A stretch of 64,000 bases of DNA from an uncultured Lachnospira sp. (GTDB lineage Bacteria > Bacillota > Clostridia > Lachnospirales > Lachnospiraceae): assembly GCA_946186125.1 (NCBI GenBank), contig CAMHLZ010000001.1, positions 62,001 to 126,000 on the forward strand. Direction: 5' to 3'. This document shows positions 7,763 to 18,486 of this stretch, piece after piece (the stretch's first letter is position 1; each line of letters opens with the position of its first letter). The notes under the pieces were generated by a model. The model saw only the letters and a list, made by a program, of their open reading frames with translations, was not told the DNA's origin and searched no databases. Made by a program: the position numbers and the translations under genes.

Positions 7763-10042
7763 TTACTTATATTTGACATCATATGTGTATACCGGACTTG
7801 ATACATCATTCACATACACTTCAACAGTAGCAGTTCCGCTTTCTTCCCTGTCAGGTAAATCCAATGTCCATGAATCAGGCCATGCTGACAGATCTGCATA
7901 TTTCGAATCAAAATCATAGAAACTTCCATCTACTTTAATAACTACCGTTCCTGTATAATTTCCTTCTTCATCAGCCTCAAGGTTTCTTACGATATCTTTC
8001 TTCTTAATTGCAACAGATGCAGAATACACATCCGCTTCAGTTGTCTGTGCTCCAAGACTTACTCTGTAATCTACTGCCGTGCCCGGTGCAACCGATGTAC
8101 CCGCAGCTATTCCCTGTTCACATATACATCCCGGATTGTATGACTCGTTATACGTAGATTCAAGTTCCGAACCTAATGCAAGTCCTGCTTCCTGAAGCTT
8201 TGAAGTAGCTTCTGATACAGAACAGTTTGTAATAACCGGCACTACGCATCTCTTTTCCGGTCCGTCACTTATAATTACATTTACTGCACTACCCACAGGA
8301 AGTTTTTCATTTGGATTAACATCCTGATGCATGATTAATCCTTCAGATACTGAATCACTATATTGATGTTCTACATTTCCAAGTTTAAGGTTTGCAGTTG
8401 CAAGTGTATTATTTGCAGCTGTCTCTGTATATCCGACGATATTCGGAACTACGGCATCCGTAGCAACCGCACCGCCTGAACTATAGTATATTACAATTTT
8501 ATCACCATATTTTATAGTGGCCGGATATTCAGGCTCAGTCTTTATAACAACATCTAATTCTACAGAATCATCTTCAACCGGCTGAATATCATAAGTAAGA
8601 TTTAAGTTTAACTTATTAAGTGTCTCAATAGCTTCTTCTCTTGTCATACCTACCAAATCATCCGGCATATCCTGAGGTTTTGCACCTTCACTTACCTGTA
8701 TCTTAATCTTAGTATTCTTTTCAATCACTTTTCCATACTTAACAGAAGCTGATATTACATGACCTTCTTCCACGGTATTACTATTCTGTGTCTCAATGAC
8801 ATAACCAAGACTTGCTTTACCGATTGCCTCAATTGCTTCCTCTTCTGTCATACCTGTAAGATCTGGCATAATAGTATGATTTGCATCTAACGTAGTGGTT
8901 TCCTCCGGCTTCTTAGAATCACCGCCTGTACCGTTTTTAAATATACTTACTGCAAGGAAAATAACTACGACAAGAACAAGTACACCTGTTACAATTCCGC
9001 CAATTGCAACAATTTTGTCAAGTTTTGGATTATCCTCTTCATCATCATCATCATATTCATCGTCATCGTCAACAGTTGAAAAATCTGCTGTGTTTTCATC
9101 TATTTCTTCAAAATCTTCATCTGTTCTTCCGGTTTCTTTTCTGATTAACGCAACCTCCGCATCAGATATCACAACCGTGGACTGATTATTTGCCACAGGA
9201 GCAATTTCTACAAAATCTTCATCAGGTGAAATCAATGAATGCTTTAAATCTGCAATCAAAAGTGAAACTTTTGGATATCTTCTATCCGTTTTCTTCTGAG
9301 TACATTTTTCAATAATCTTTTCAACACTGATTGGCAGATCATCAACTACTCCTCTTGGTGACGGAATCTCTCCCTGTATATGCTGCAATGCAACGGTAAC
9401 AGTAGAATCTCCTTCAAACGGAACACTTCCGGTAATCATTTCATACAATGTAATTCCAAGTGAATATATATCACTCTTTTCATCAATAAATCCGCCTCTT
9501 GCCTGTTCTGGCGAAATATAATGCACAGAACCCATGGCATTTGAATTTATTGTATTAGATGATGCTGCCCTCGCGATACCAAAATCGGTAACTTTTACTT
9601 TACCTTCTCTTGAAATAATAATATTTTGAGGTTTTATGTCTCTGTGAATTATATGATTATTATGAGCTGCTTCTATTCCCTGTGCAACCTGTATCGCAAT
9701 ACTTACAGCTTCTTTAGTGGATAATCTTCCCTTTTTTTCTATATATTTCTTTAATGTAATTCCCTCAACAAGTTCCATTACGATGTAATGAATACCATTA
9801 TCTTCACCAACATCAAATACACTTACAATATTTGGATGTGCAAGACCGGCTGCTGACTGCGCCTCTACTTTGAATTTTGAAACAAAGTTTTTATCCTCAC
9901 TAAATTCTGCTTTTAAAACCTTTATTGCCACAAATCTATTAAGTTTATGACATTTTGCTTTATATACATCGGACATTCCGCCTGAACCGACTTTATCAAT
10001 AATCTCATATCGGTCACTAATGAACATTCCTTTTCTTAACAT
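7763..10042 (-). CDS. prkC: Ser/Thr protein kinase with PASTA repeats (PrkC/Stk1)
   Basis: A membrane-bound Hanks-type kinase that senses muropeptides or lipid II and controls growth, cell-wall synthesis and spore germination. The kinase domain spans about residues 10-270, with the Gly-rich loop at 18-27, Lys41, HRDIKPQN (133-140) and DFG (153-155). A very acidic linker (324-337) precedes one membrane helix at about 344-368. Four extracellular PASTA repeats follow from about 390 to 665, and a C-terminal beta-rich tail of about 95 residues. It follows its partner phosphatase PrpC by 14 bp. Confidence 0.96.
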   Translation of the reverse strand: MLRKGMFISDRYEIIDKVGSGGMSDVYKAKCHKLNRFVAIKVLKAEFSEDKNFVSKFKVEAQSAAGLAHPNIVSVFDVGEDNGIHYIVMELVEGITLKKYIEKKGRLSTKEAVSIAIQVAQGIEAAHNNHIIHRDIKPQNIIISREGKVKVTDFGIARAASSNTINSNAMGSVHYISPEQARGGFIDEKSDIYSLGITLYEMITGSVPFEGDSTVTVALQHIQGEIPSPRGVVDDLPISVEKIIEKCTQKKTDRRYPKVSLLIADLKHSLISPDEDFVEIAPVANNQSTVVISDAEVALIRKETGRTDEDFEEIDENTADFSTVDDDDEYDDDDEEDNPKLDKIVAIGGIVTGVLVLVVVIFLAVSIFKNGTGGDSKKPEETTTLDANHTIMPDLTGMTEEEAIEAIGKASLGYVIETQNSNTVEEGHVISASVKYGKVIEKNTKIKIQVSEGAKPQDMPDDLVGMTREEAIETLNKLNLNLTYDIQPVEDDSVELDVVIKTEPEYPATIKYGDKIVIYYSSGGAVATDAVVPNIVGYTETAANNTLATANLKLGNVEHQYSDSVSEGLIMHQDVNPNEKLPVGSAVNVIISDGPEKRCVVPVITNCSVSEATSKLQEAGLALGSELESTYNESYNPGCICEQGIAAGTSVAPGTAVDYRVSLGAQTTEADVYSASVAIKKKDIVRNLEADEEGNYTGTVVIKVDGSFYDFDSKYADLSAWPDSWTLDLPDREESGTATVEVYVNDVSSPVYTYDVKYK

Positions 10043-10056
10043 AACAAACCTCCACT

Positions 10057-10794
10057 TTACTCACCGGGATAATCCGGTATGGCAAGTACAATTCCTATAT
10101 TATCTTTGCCACCATTATCATTTGCAGTATCTACCAGTTCGTGTGCAATTTTCGATAAATCATAATCACCACGAATAATTATATCTTTTATATCAGAGTC
10201 TTCAACCATATTTGTCAGACCGTCAGTACACATAAGAATAATGTCTCCAGGTGAAAATTCAATTTCAAAGAAATCTGCAACTAATTCAATGTCAGCCCCG
10301 ACTGCTCTTGTAATAATATTTTTTTTCTCATGGGTCCTTGCACTTTTTTTATCAATTTCCCCCATGTATACCATCTCCGCTACCAGAGAGTGGTCTCTTG
10401 TAATCTGACGGATCTCATCATCGATTAAATAAAGTCTGCTGTCACCAACATTTGCTATATATATCATGTCATGAATCACGGTGGCAACAACCAAAGTAGT
10501 TCCCATTCCATTCATATCTATATTCTCTGAAGCTTTTTCTATCAACGCAATATTTGCTGATGTAACAGCCTCATCAATAATTGAAATCGGATTATCTGCC
10601 TTAGAATTTTTTACTGTCTCAATAAATGCTCCAACTGTATACTTGGAAGCAAAATCACCGGCTTTGTGTCCTCCCATACCATCTGCAACAATATACAGGT
10701 TAGGAAGTTTACCGACTGGAGTATTCGAAGCAAAAACATAATCCTGATTAGTCCGTCTTTTAACACCCATATCGGTTATCGCATATGATTCCAA
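10057..10794 (-). CDS. prpC: PP2C-family Ser/Thr phosphatase (PrpC/Stp)
   Basis: Removes phosphate from PrkC and its substrates. PPM-family metal-binding motifs are visible: DMGVKRRTNQD near the N-terminus, VADGMGGH, GDSRLYLI, MCTDGLTN and GGKDNIG. I set the start at the TTG at 10794 (245 residues) because AAAGGAGGT stands at an ideal distance before it and the family begins here; an in-frame ATG at 10818 lies upstream of that site. It forms a kinase-phosphatase pair with prkC. Confidence 0.94.
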   Translation of the reverse strand: MESYAITDMGVKRRTNQDYVFASNTPVGKLPNLYIVADGMGGHKAGDFASKYTVGAFIETVKNSKADNPISIIDEAVTSANIALIEKASENIDMNGMGTTLVVATVIHDMIYIANVGDSRLYLIDDEIRQITRDHSLVAEMVYMGEIDKKSARTHEKKNIITRAVGADIELVADFFEIEFSPGDIILMCTDGLTNMVEDSDIKDIIIRGDYDLSKIAHELVDTANDNGGKDNIGIVLAIPDYPGE

Positions 10795-10858
10795 GATATT
10801 ACCTCCTTTTTCCTTCATCGTCCCTCATATATTACATCGAATACCATTTAACTAAAGA

Positions 10859-11911
10859 CTATTTTTCGATGCAACATTGCGAATCTTCGTAACTTTTTCT
10901 TAACTGTCCGCAAGCTCCATTAATGTCTCTCCCCATTTCCCTTCTTATAGTAACATTTATTCCATTTTTTTCAAGTCTGTTTTTAAAAGCCTGAACTGCT
11001 GCTTTATTACTGCTGGCATACTCTCTCTCTTCGATTGGATTCACCGGAATAAGGTTTACATGTCCCTGCATATTTCTCAATAATCCTGATAATCTCTCCG
11101 CTTCTTCCATTGTATCATTTACACCACTTACCAGACTATATTCAAATGTTACTCTTCTTTTTGTCTTTTCATAATAATATCTGCAGGCATCCAGAACCTG
11201 ACTTATATCATATCTGTATGCAACCGGCATAAGCTGTTTTCTTGTCTCATCGTCTGATGCATGCAATGACAGAGCAAACGTAATCTGCATTTCCTCATCT
11301 GCCAGTCTTTTTATGTTCTCTACAATCCCACATGATGATATTGTAATATTTCTTTGACTAATATGCAAGCCATTTTCATCGTTTATCATTTTTACGAACC
11401 GAATAACGTTATCATAATTATCCATTGGCTCTCCGGTACCCATCAAAACTACGTGCGAAACTCTTTCCTGTGTTATATATTGAATACGATACACCTCATC
11501 AAGCATTTCTGAAGCTGTAAGATTTCTCTCAAGTCCTCCAAGCGTAGAAGCACAAAACCTACACCCCATCCTGCATCCAACCTGTGTAGAAATACATACA
11601 GAATTACCAAACTTATATTTCATCAGAACACTTTCAATAACATTTCCATCCTGCAGCCGAAATAAAAATTTGCTTGTGCCGTCTATTTTTGACGTTAGCA
11701 CCTCCACCGGTTTAACAGTGGCTATATAACAGCTATCCTTAAGTTTTTTTCTTAATCCTGCTGACAGATTACTCATATCATCAAAGTCTGTTACAAGTTT
11801 TTGATGCAGCCACTCAAATATCTGTTTTGCCCTGAATTTTTTTTCTCCAAGTTCTTCTACAAATTCCTGAAGTTCTTTCAAATTCAAAGATTTAATATCT
11901 GTTTTATCCAC
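10859..11911 (-). CDS. rlmN: Dual-specificity rRNA/tRNA adenine-C2 methyltransferase
   Basis: A radical-SAM enzyme that methylates C2 of A2503 in 23S rRNA and A37 in some tRNAs. The 350 residues include the [4Fe-4S]-binding CxxxCxxC (Cys113, Cys117, Cys120), the SAM motif GTGEPMDNYDNV, and a C-terminal segment GANVTIRREMGRDI-like with the catalytic cysteine in DINGACGQL. It lies between rsmB and prpC in a ribosome-maturation gene block. Confidence 0.96.
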   Translation of the reverse strand: MDKTDIKSLNLKELQEFVEELGEKKFRAKQIFEWLHQKLVTDFDDMSNLSAGLRKKLKDSCYIATVKPVEVLTSKIDGTSKFLFRLQDGNVIESVLMKYKFGNSVCISTQVGCRMGCRFCASTLGGLERNLTASEMLDEVYRIQYITQERVSHVVLMGTGEPMDNYDNVIRFVKMINDENGLHISQRNITISSCGIVENIKRLADEEMQITFALSLHASDDETRKQLMPVAYRYDISQVLDACRYYYEKTKRRVTFEYSLVSGVNDTMEEAERLSGLLRNMQGHVNLIPVNPIEEREYASSNKAAVQAFKNRLEKNGINVTIRREMGRDINGACGQLRKSYEDSQCCIEK

Positions 11912-11925
11912 TAGTTATCACCTGC

Positions 11926-13269
11926 CTACATATTTTTAAATGCCGAAACAAAAAATCCATCCATATCATCACCCGGAAAAATCTGAATATACCCCTTACG
12001 TGCCGTCGGATATGTATTACCGCATGGGATAATTTTTTCAAGTGAATATGGCTCAAGTCCCAGAGTTTCTTTTATCCACTCTGCATTATCATCATTTTCT
12101 ATTTTATTAACAGTACATGTACTGAAAATCAGACAACCATTTTTTTTCAGATACTTCTTTGCCGTCAATAAAATATTTTTCTGTATCTTAGCTAAATCAA
12201 GAATATCCTGATACGTGGTTTTGTATTTAATATCTGATTTTCCTGCCATGACTCCAAGACCCGAGCAGGGAAGATCACATATTACTAAATCACACTTTCC
12301 TACCATCGATTCATCAGTTTTTGCAGCATCAAATACCAATGTCTCGACATTTTTAAATCCTGCCCGGACAATGTTTTCCTCGATTAATTTAACTTTCTCC
12401 TCAGATATATCCCTTGAATACACCCTGCCGGTTCCATCCAGCAGATCTGCAATATGCATGGTTTTTCCTCCGGGAGCTGCACAGACATCAATGCATATCA
12501 TATCTTTTTTTACATTTGCTGCAAGCCCCACCATGACAGAACTTATATCCTGAACCTGAAAGTATCCTTTGCGGAATGCATTTATATCGCCAATACCGGA
12601 TGCTCCTTTTATATAATACACATAATCACATAACAGAGATTTTTCAAATTGAATTTTTTCTTCAATCAGTGCTTTTTCAAAATCATCTTCCGATATTATA
12701 GAAATATTTCTCCTGATACAAGTTCTTTTTTCTTTTTGCGAAGACTCTAACATACTTATTGTACGCTCTTTTCCATATTCATCAATCCATAAATCTATAA
12801 TCCACTGAGGCATAGAATATACTATACTTAAGTTGTCTTCAGGCACTATAATCTTTTCAGGATTTCGTAAAATACTTCGAAGCACTCCATTTACGAACCC
12901 CTTAAGATTATAGAAACCTCTTTTAGAAGCAAGTTTTACCGCCTCATTACATACCGCAGAATCCGGCACACTGTCCATGTATTTTATCTGATATACCGAC
13001 ATTCTCAAAATATTTCTTATAACCGGTTTTTGTTTATTAACCTTAACTTTTGAAAAAATGTCAATAATATAATCTAGTTCTATAAGTCTTTCTATTGTTC
13101 CTTCTGCAAGTCTTTTTATAAATGCCCTGTCACTCCTTGATTCAATTTTATTATTTTTAAGTGCATCACGTATTGCCAGATGACTCAGTCTGTCTTTTTC
13201 AAATACTTCAATCAATATATCCAGTACAATACTTCTTGCTGCGTTATTACCCACGTCTTCTTCCTCCAC
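11926..13269 (-). CDS. rsmB: 16S rRNA (cytosine(967)-C(5))-methyltransferase
   Basis: The 447 residues combine an N-terminal NusB-like RNA-binding domain (about 1-145) with a SAM-dependent methyltransferase. Motifs are CAAPGGKTMHIAD, the PC motif CDLPCSGLG with one catalytic cysteine, and STCTVNKIENDD with the second. It methylates C967 of 16S rRNA. The start overlaps the end of the zinc peptidase gene by 23 bp, so the two are translationally linked. Confidence 0.95.
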   Translation of the reverse strand: MEEEDVGNNAARSIVLDILIEVFEKDRLSHLAIRDALKNNKIESRSDRAFIKRLAEGTIERLIELDYIIDIFSKVKVNKQKPVIRNILRMSVYQIKYMDSVPDSAVCNEAVKLASKRGFYNLKGFVNGVLRSILRNPEKIIVPEDNLSIVYSMPQWIIDLWIDEYGKERTISMLESSQKEKRTCIRRNISIISEDDFEKALIEEKIQFEKSLLCDYVYYIKGASGIGDINAFRKGYFQVQDISSVMVGLAANVKKDMICIDVCAAPGGKTMHIADLLDGTGRVYSRDISEEKVKLIEENIVRAGFKNVETLVFDAAKTDESMVGKCDLVICDLPCSGLGVMAGKSDIKYKTTYQDILDLAKIQKNILLTAKKYLKKNGCLIFSTCTVNKIENDDNAEWIKETLGLEPYSLEKIIPCGNTYPTARKGYIQIFPGDDMDGFFVSAFKNM

Positions 13270-13954
13270 GAAGCACCAGAAGTCTTAGTAACTGTAAAAG
13301 TGCTACTGCAACTGATGCAACATAAGTAAGTGCTGCCGCAACAAGTACCTTTCGTGCCTTTTTCATCTCTGTATCCGGCAGAATATCCGAAGTCTTTAAT
13401 ATCTGTAATGCCCTTGATGATGCATTAAACTCTACAGGCAAAGTAACAATCTGGAATAACAAAGCCAAAACAAAACACAGTATACCTAAATCAATCAGCA
13501 TGCCAGCCCCCGGTACATTAAATACTATTCCAAGCATGACAAGTATCCATGAAGCTTTTGAACCGAAGTTTGCTGCCGGATACAATGCTGTTCTGAAATT
13601 GAGTGGCGCATATCCTTTTGCATGCTGTATCGCATGACCACATTCATGTGCTGCTACTGCAATTGCTGCTACTGTAGAGCTTGAATGTACTGAATCAGAT
13701 AAATTAACCATTTTGGTTTCAGGATTATAATGATCTGTAAGATTACCTGATACCCACGCAACACCTACGTCATAAATCCCCTGACTCCTTAATATCTTTT
13801 CGGCAGCCTGTGAACCTGTAAGACCCGATGTCGCCATTGTTTTTGAAAAACGTTTAAATGTCAGCTTTACATATGCAGATGCTAACAAAGAAAATACAAT
13901 TCCTAATAGCACCAGACCATAAGTTGCATCGTATAACATATCATATGAATACAT
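13247..13954 (-). CDS. Neutral zinc metallopeptidase (YugP-like membrane protein)
   Basis: A 235-residue membrane protein with an N-terminal membrane helix, the zinc-binding HECGHAIQHA in the middle (near residues 107-116) and two or three C-terminal hydrophobic helices. This matches the family of single-domain membrane zinc peptidases typified by Bacillus YugP; substrates are not known. It ends in an Arg-rich tail, GGRRRG, because its 3' end overlaps rsmB by 23 bp. It sits between fmt and rsmB, a common place for it in clostridia. Confidence 0.88.
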   Translation of the reverse strand: MYSYDMLYDATYGLVLLGIVFSLLASAYVKLTFKRFSKTMATSGLTGSQAAEKILRSQGIYDVGVAWVSGNLTDHYNPETKMVNLSDSVHSSSTVAAIAVAAHECGHAIQHAKGYAPLNFRTALYPAANFGSKASWILVMLGIVFNVPGAGMLIDLGILCFVLALLFQIVTLPVEFNASSRALQILKTSDILPDTEMKKARKVLVAAALTYVASVAVALLQLLRLLVLRGGRRRG

Positions 13955-13955
13955 A

Positions 13956-14891
13956 TTAATCTCCTAACTTATCTCCTATATTTACCTGATACCCTCTTAA
14001 AAAGCTAAGAGTATCCATTCTCTTTTTTCCTTCCAGCTGCAATTCATTAAGTACAAGTATTCCTTTTTTTGTCATAACATGTATCTCATCTTTTGTTACA
14101 TTTACAATCTCTCCCGGAGTTCCCTGTGCACTTTCATCCACAACATCTGCATCCCAGATTTTTAATGTTTTATTTCTGAAGCTTGTATATGCACTCGGCC
14201 ACGGATTAAGGCCTCTTATCAGTCTTTCTATTTCTACTGCTGTTTTTTCTGAAAAATCTAATTTACCCGTTTTTTTATCCAGCATTTTTGCATAGTTAGA
14301 ATTTTCATCATTTTGTTTTTCAGGTTTCAATGTTCCGGCTTCGACTGCATTTAATGTTTCGATAATTATATCCCCACCCATCTGTGAAAGCTTGTCAAAA
14401 AGGCTTCCTCCGGTCTCCTTTTCTTCAATAGTCAGAACTTTTTTTATCAGAATATCTCCTGTATCAAGTCCTTCATCCATCTGCATCGTCGTCACACCTG
14501 TCTCTTTTTCACCATCAATGATTGCCCATTGAATAGGAGCCGCTCCCCTGTACTTTGGAAGCAATGAAGCATGAACATTAATACATCCAAATTTGGGTAT
14601 ATCCAGAATGTCTTTTGATAATATCTGTCCAAATGCCACAACGACTATGACATCAGGACATATTTCTTTAAGTATATCTACAAATTCTTCATTTCTGACT
14701 CTTTCAGGCTGATATACCTTTATATTTTTTTCATTTGCACACTGTTTTACAGGTGAGAACTGCATCTGACCGCCTCTTCCCTTAGGCTTATCAGGCTGTG
14801 TCACAACTGCTGCTACTTCATGACCGTCATTACATATTGCTTCCAATACAGGAACAGCAAAATCAGGTGTACCCATAAATACTATTTTCAT
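13956..14891 (-). CDS. fmt: Methionyl-tRNA formyltransferase
   Basis: Formylates initiator Met-tRNA using 10-formyltetrahydrofolate. It has 311 residues with the N-terminal catalytic domain (MGTPDFAVPVL), the folate-site segment INVHASLLPKYRGAAPI and the later GLNPWPSAY. A C-terminal OB-like domain binds the tRNA. It is paired with def, 14 bp downstream of it. folD and fhs, which make its cofactor, lie in the same run of genes. Confidence 0.97.
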   Translation of the reverse strand: MKIVFMGTPDFAVPVLEAICNDGHEVAAVVTQPDKPKGRGGQMQFSPVKQCANEKNIKVYQPERVRNEEFVDILKEICPDVIVVVAFGQILSKDILDIPKFGCINVHASLLPKYRGAAPIQWAIIDGEKETGVTTMQMDEGLDTGDILIKKVLTIEEKETGGSLFDKLSQMGGDIIIETLNAVEAGTLKPEKQNDENSNYAKMLDKKTGKLDFSEKTAVEIERLIRGLNPWPSAYTSFRNKTLKIWDADVVDESAQGTPGEIVNVTKDEIHVMTKKGILVLNELQLEGKKRMDTLSFLRGYQVNIGDKLGD

Positions 14892-14905
14892 AAATAACTC
14901 ACTTC

Positions 14906-15394
14906 CTACTCTTCTTCAGAATTCTTTTCCTCATAGTCTTCCAAATCCATCACAGGTCCGTTTGCAATATCTACATACATCTTTCCTTCTAAATGGTCTA
15001 TCTCATGACAAAGTGCTCTTGCCATAAGCTCCGTTCCCTCGAGTTCAATCGGATTCATTTCTTCATCCAACGCCTTTACCTTCACATAATCTGGTCTGGT
15101 TACTTCTGCAATTTTTCCAGGAACACTTAAACATCCTTCTCCTCCTGTCTGTTCTCCGGAAGTTTCAAGAATTTCAGGATTGATAAGCACAACCGGTCCC
15201 TCACCTATATCTATTACAACTATTCTCTTTAAAATTCCCACCTGAGGTGCTGCAAGACCAACTCCGTTTGCCTCATACATTGTCTCAAGCATATCATCAA
15301 TCAATTCTTTTGTTCTATCATTTATCTCCTTTACTTCCCGACATTTCTTTCTGAGAATATCATCTCCCAGTTCTCTGATATTTCTAATTGCCAT
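14906..15394 (-). CDS. def: Peptide deformylase
   Basis: Removes the formyl group from nascent proteins. The three family motifs are present in 162 residues: [10 protein letters not shown] (44-53), EGCLSVPG with metal ligand Cys88, and HEIDHLEG with metal ligands His130 and His134 and catalytic Glu131. It is followed by fmt, so the enzyme pair for start-methionine formylation and deformylation is co-expressed. Confidence 0.97.
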   Translation of the reverse strand: MAIRNIRELGDDILRKKCREVKEINDRTKELIDDMLETMYEANGVGLAAPQVGILKRIVVIDIGEGPVVLINPEILETSGEQTGGEGCLSVPGKIAEVTRPDYVKVKALDEEMNPIELEGTELMARALCHEIDHLEGKMYVDIANGPVMDLEDYEEKNSEEE

Positions 15395-15412
15395 TTTTTT
15401 ATTCCTTTCTTT

Positions 15413-17644
15413 CTAATAGTAATCCATAGGTGTAAAATCAAATTGTATATTAACAGATGTTTTATATGTATGAACCATATCTATATATTTTTCAACACCG
15501 TCCTTAACATGTATGAGCATATCGTATTGCTGATGTTTTATGTATATAACATATCTGTAAATATCATTTATTTTAGAAATCGAAGCCCTGGTGGCACCAA
15601 TTACTGTCATATTGTCCAATTTACTGTTATTTATTCTGCCTGCCACGTCTTCAGCACATTTTTTACACAATTCTTCATTTTTTGATGAAAAGAGTATCGC
15701 AGCCATATTATACGCCGGCGGATATTTCATCATTTTTCTATATATCAGTTCCTGTCTGTAAAACTCTTCATAATCCTGTTTAGCTGCTGCCATAATAGAA
15801 TATTCTTCCGGATTATAGGTCTGAATAACTACTTCACCGGTTTTATGGCCTCTGCCCGCTCTTCCGGCTGCCTGTGTCAAGAGTTCAAAGGTCTTTTCTG
15901 CTGCCCTGTAATCAGATGCATATAATGATAAATCTGCAGCAATTACACCGACAAGTGTTACTCCCTGAATGTCATGACCTTTTACAATCATCTGCGTTCC
16001 CACCAGAATATCCGCTTCACCTTTTGAAAATGCAGATAATATCTTCTGATGCCCTTCTTTGCCTTTTGTTGTATCCATATCCATCCTTAGCACCCGTGCC
16101 TCCGGAAATAATTTTTTTATTTTTTCCTGAACGCTCTGCGTACCTATTCCAAATTTGCCAAGATATTTTGAACCACAAAACGGACATGTATCAGGCTTTT
16201 TAATGCTATATCCACAATAATGACATTCCATTATCTCTTCATGTTCTTTATGATATGTTAATGAAACATCACAATGCGGACATTTTAATGTTTTTCCGCA
16301 TGACCTGCATGATACAAATCCCGCATATCCCCTTCTGTTTACAAACAGTATTGTCTGTTCTTTTTTCTTTAATCTGTCTGCTATCAGTTCTGCCATTCTG
16401 ACACTGAATACGCTTTTGTTTCCGGCCTTTAATTCCTCTCTCAAGTCAACTACATGAACTTTAGGAAGTGGCATATCATTAACCCGCTTCATCATCTTAT
16501 GAAGCATATACTCGCCGTTTTGTGCTTTATAAAATGCCTCAACCGATGGAGTGGCAGACCCCAGTATGACAGTTGCATCCGTAAGACCTGCTCTCATAAC
16601 CGCCGTCTCTCTCGCGTGATATTTTGGCGTATTTTCCGCTTTATACGCATTTTCATGCTCTTCATCAATTATTATCAGGCCCAGGTTAGAAAATGGAGTA
16701 AAAAGTGCAGATCTTGGTCCTATCATTATATCGATTTTTCCGTCTTTTGCCATTTCAAATCGGTCATACCGTTCACCCTGAGATAATCTGGAATTCATGA
16801 CTGAAACCCTGTCTCCATATCTTTGATAAAACCTGTTAAGATTCTGATATGTCAGGGATATTTCAGGGATAAGAAGTATTACCTGTTTTCCTGATTCTAT
16901 AACACTGTCGATGCATTCCATATATACCTGCGTCTTACCACTTCCCGTAACTCCAAATATAAGATGCGTCCGTTTTCCTTCCGGATTTTTTATCTCATTT
17001 ATAATATCCGATGCAACTTTTTTCTGACACTCATTTAATGTTATATTTGGCGGTATCGTGTCGTTAGTATACTCCGGTGTCCTATACACCGTATCATGAC
17101 ATATATTAATGATTCCCATTTTCTCTAATGACTGTATGACGTTTTTTGATACTCCCGTCTTCTCTGAAGCTATATTTTCGCTGACAGTTAATTCTTCTAA
17201 AAGTTTTACTCTCGACTTCATTCTTTTATCGCAACTGAATTTTTCAATATGTTTTTGAACTTCATCCTTCGAAATCGCTAGAGTTATATATTCTTTTTTT
17301 ATTTCTTTTATCTTTTTTGAAACCGGAATAACTGTCTTTAACGCTCTGTTCATAGTTGAACCGTAATACTTCTTCATCCATGATGCAACTTTTATCAGCT
17401 GTGTTTCAATAGGGATGCTTTCCTGAACAACGTCCCGGATATATTTCAACCGGCTTTCGTCATATTGCGGTGTATCCGTAACTTCTATGACATAACACTT
17501 TATGAGTCTGTTACCTTTACCAAAAGGGACAAGTGCCTGAACTCCCGGATATATCTTATCTTCTAACTCATCAGAAATTTTATATTGAAATGTCTTATCA
17601 AGTTTTTCATGTGTAATATCAACGATAACGTTTGCATATTTCAC
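15413..17644 (-). CDS. priA: Primosomal protein N' (PriA helicase)
   Basis: A 3'-5' superfamily 2 helicase that restarts stalled replication forks. It contains an N-terminal DNA-binding domain, Walker A GVTGSGKTQVY, the DEEH box, GSATPS, and a paired zinc-binding cysteine array (CRSCGKTLKCPHC, CHYCGY, CPFCGSKY), followed by helicase motifs V-VI with AGRAGRG. The start is uncertain. I chose the GTG at 17644, which gives 743 residues and begins KYANVIVDI as in the family; an in-frame TTG at 17671 overlaps folD. Confidence 0.95.
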   Translation of the reverse strand: MKYANVIVDITHEKLDKTFQYKISDELEDKIYPGVQALVPFGKGNRLIKCYVIEVTDTPQYDESRLKYIRDVVQESIPIETQLIKVASWMKKYYGSTMNRALKTVIPVSKKIKEIKKEYITLAISKDEVQKHIEKFSCDKRMKSRVKLLEELTVSENIASEKTGVSKNVIQSLEKMGIINICHDTVYRTPEYTNDTIPPNITLNECQKKVASDIINEIKNPEGKRTHLIFGVTGSGKTQVYMECIDSVIESGKQVILLIPEISLTYQNLNRFYQRYGDRVSVMNSRLSQGERYDRFEMAKDGKIDIMIGPRSALFTPFSNLGLIIIDEEHENAYKAENTPKYHARETAVMRAGLTDATVILGSATPSVEAFYKAQNGEYMLHKMMKRVNDMPLPKVHVVDLREELKAGNKSVFSVRMAELIADRLKKKEQTILFVNRRGYAGFVSCRSCGKTLKCPHCDVSLTYHKEHEEIMECHYCGYSIKKPDTCPFCGSKYLGKFGIGTQSVQEKIKKLFPEARVLRMDMDTTKGKEGHQKILSAFSKGEADILVGTQMIVKGHDIQGVTLVGVIAADLSLYASDYRAAEKTFELLTQAAGRAGRGHKTGEVVIQTYNPEEYSIMAAAKQDYEEFYRQELIYRKMMKYPPAYNMAAILFSSKNEELCKKCAEDVAGRINNSKLDNMTVIGATRASISKINDIYRYVIYIKHQQYDMLIHVKDGVEKYIDMVHTYKTSVNIQFDFTPMDYY

Positions 17645-17649
17645 TGCTT

Positions 17650-18486
17650 TCACATTCTTCCATTTACACAATTATACATAAGCATTGCAATTGTCATAGG
17701 TCCAACTCCGCCCGGTACAGGTGTAATCGCGCTTGCTTTTGGCTCAACTGAATCAAAATCCACGTCTCCACATAATTTATTATTCTCGTTTCTGTGGATA
17801 CCAACATCAATTACAACAGCTCCTTCTTTTACATAATCCGCTGTTATGAATTTGGGTTTTCCAACCGCTACAACCAGAATATCCGCTCTCTTTGTAACTT
17901 CTTTTAAATCTTTTGTCTTAGAATGAGCAACGGTAACTGTTCCATTTTCTCTTAACATGAGCATTGCCATTGGTTTTCCTACAATGTTACTTCTTCCCAC
18001 GATAACACATTCTTTTCCTGCAATATCAATATTGCTTCTCTTAAGAAGCTGTATAATTCCGGCAGGTGTACATGATACATATCCCGGTTTGCCTATTGAT
18101 AATGCTCCAACACTCATTGGATGGAATCCATCGACATCTTTACTGCTGTCAATTGCTTCAATCACTTTATCTTCATTAATATGTGAAGGTAAAGGCAGCT
18201 GCACAAGTATGCCGTTTATATCTTCTCTGCCGTTTAATTCATCAATAATTTTTAAAAGTTCTTCCTCTGAAGTCTCTTCAGGAAGCTCATATGCAACAGA
18301 ATTAATTCCGATAAATTCACATGCTTTCTTTTTGTTTCCTACATATACGCTTGATGCAGGGTCATTTCCTACCTGAATCACAGCCAGAGATATCTCTGCT
18401 CCTTCTTCTTTAAGTTTTGCAACCTTTTGTTTTAATTCTTCCTTTATCTCTGCAGATATTTTTTTTCCATCTATTAATGCAGCCAT
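17650..18486 (-). CDS. folD: Methylenetetrahydrofolate dehydrogenase/cyclohydrolase
   Basis: Converts 5,10-methylene-THF to 10-formyl-THF in two steps. It has 278 residues with the catalytic [14 protein letters not shown] segment, the NADP-binding [14 protein letters not shown] and C-terminal [15 protein letters not shown]. The ATG at 18486 has a strong site, GGAGGATTAGT, before it and matches the family start. The open frame extends 40 codons further, but that stretch is copy 2 of the structured repeat. FolD feeds fmt and works with fhs upstream. Confidence 0.96.
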   Translation of the reverse strand: MAALIDGKKISAEIKEELKQKVAKLKEEGAEISLAVIQVGNDPASSVYVGNKKKACEFIGINSVAYELPEETSEEELLKIIDELNGREDINGILVQLPLPSHINEDKVIEAIDSSKDVDGFHPMSVGALSIGKPGYVSCTPAGIIQLLKRSNIDIAGKECVIVGRSNIVGKPMAMLMLRENGTVTVAHSKTKDLKEVTKRADILVVAVGKPKFITADYVKEGAVVIDVGIHRNENNKLCGDVDFDSVEPKASAITPVPGGVGPMTIAMLMYNCVNGRM

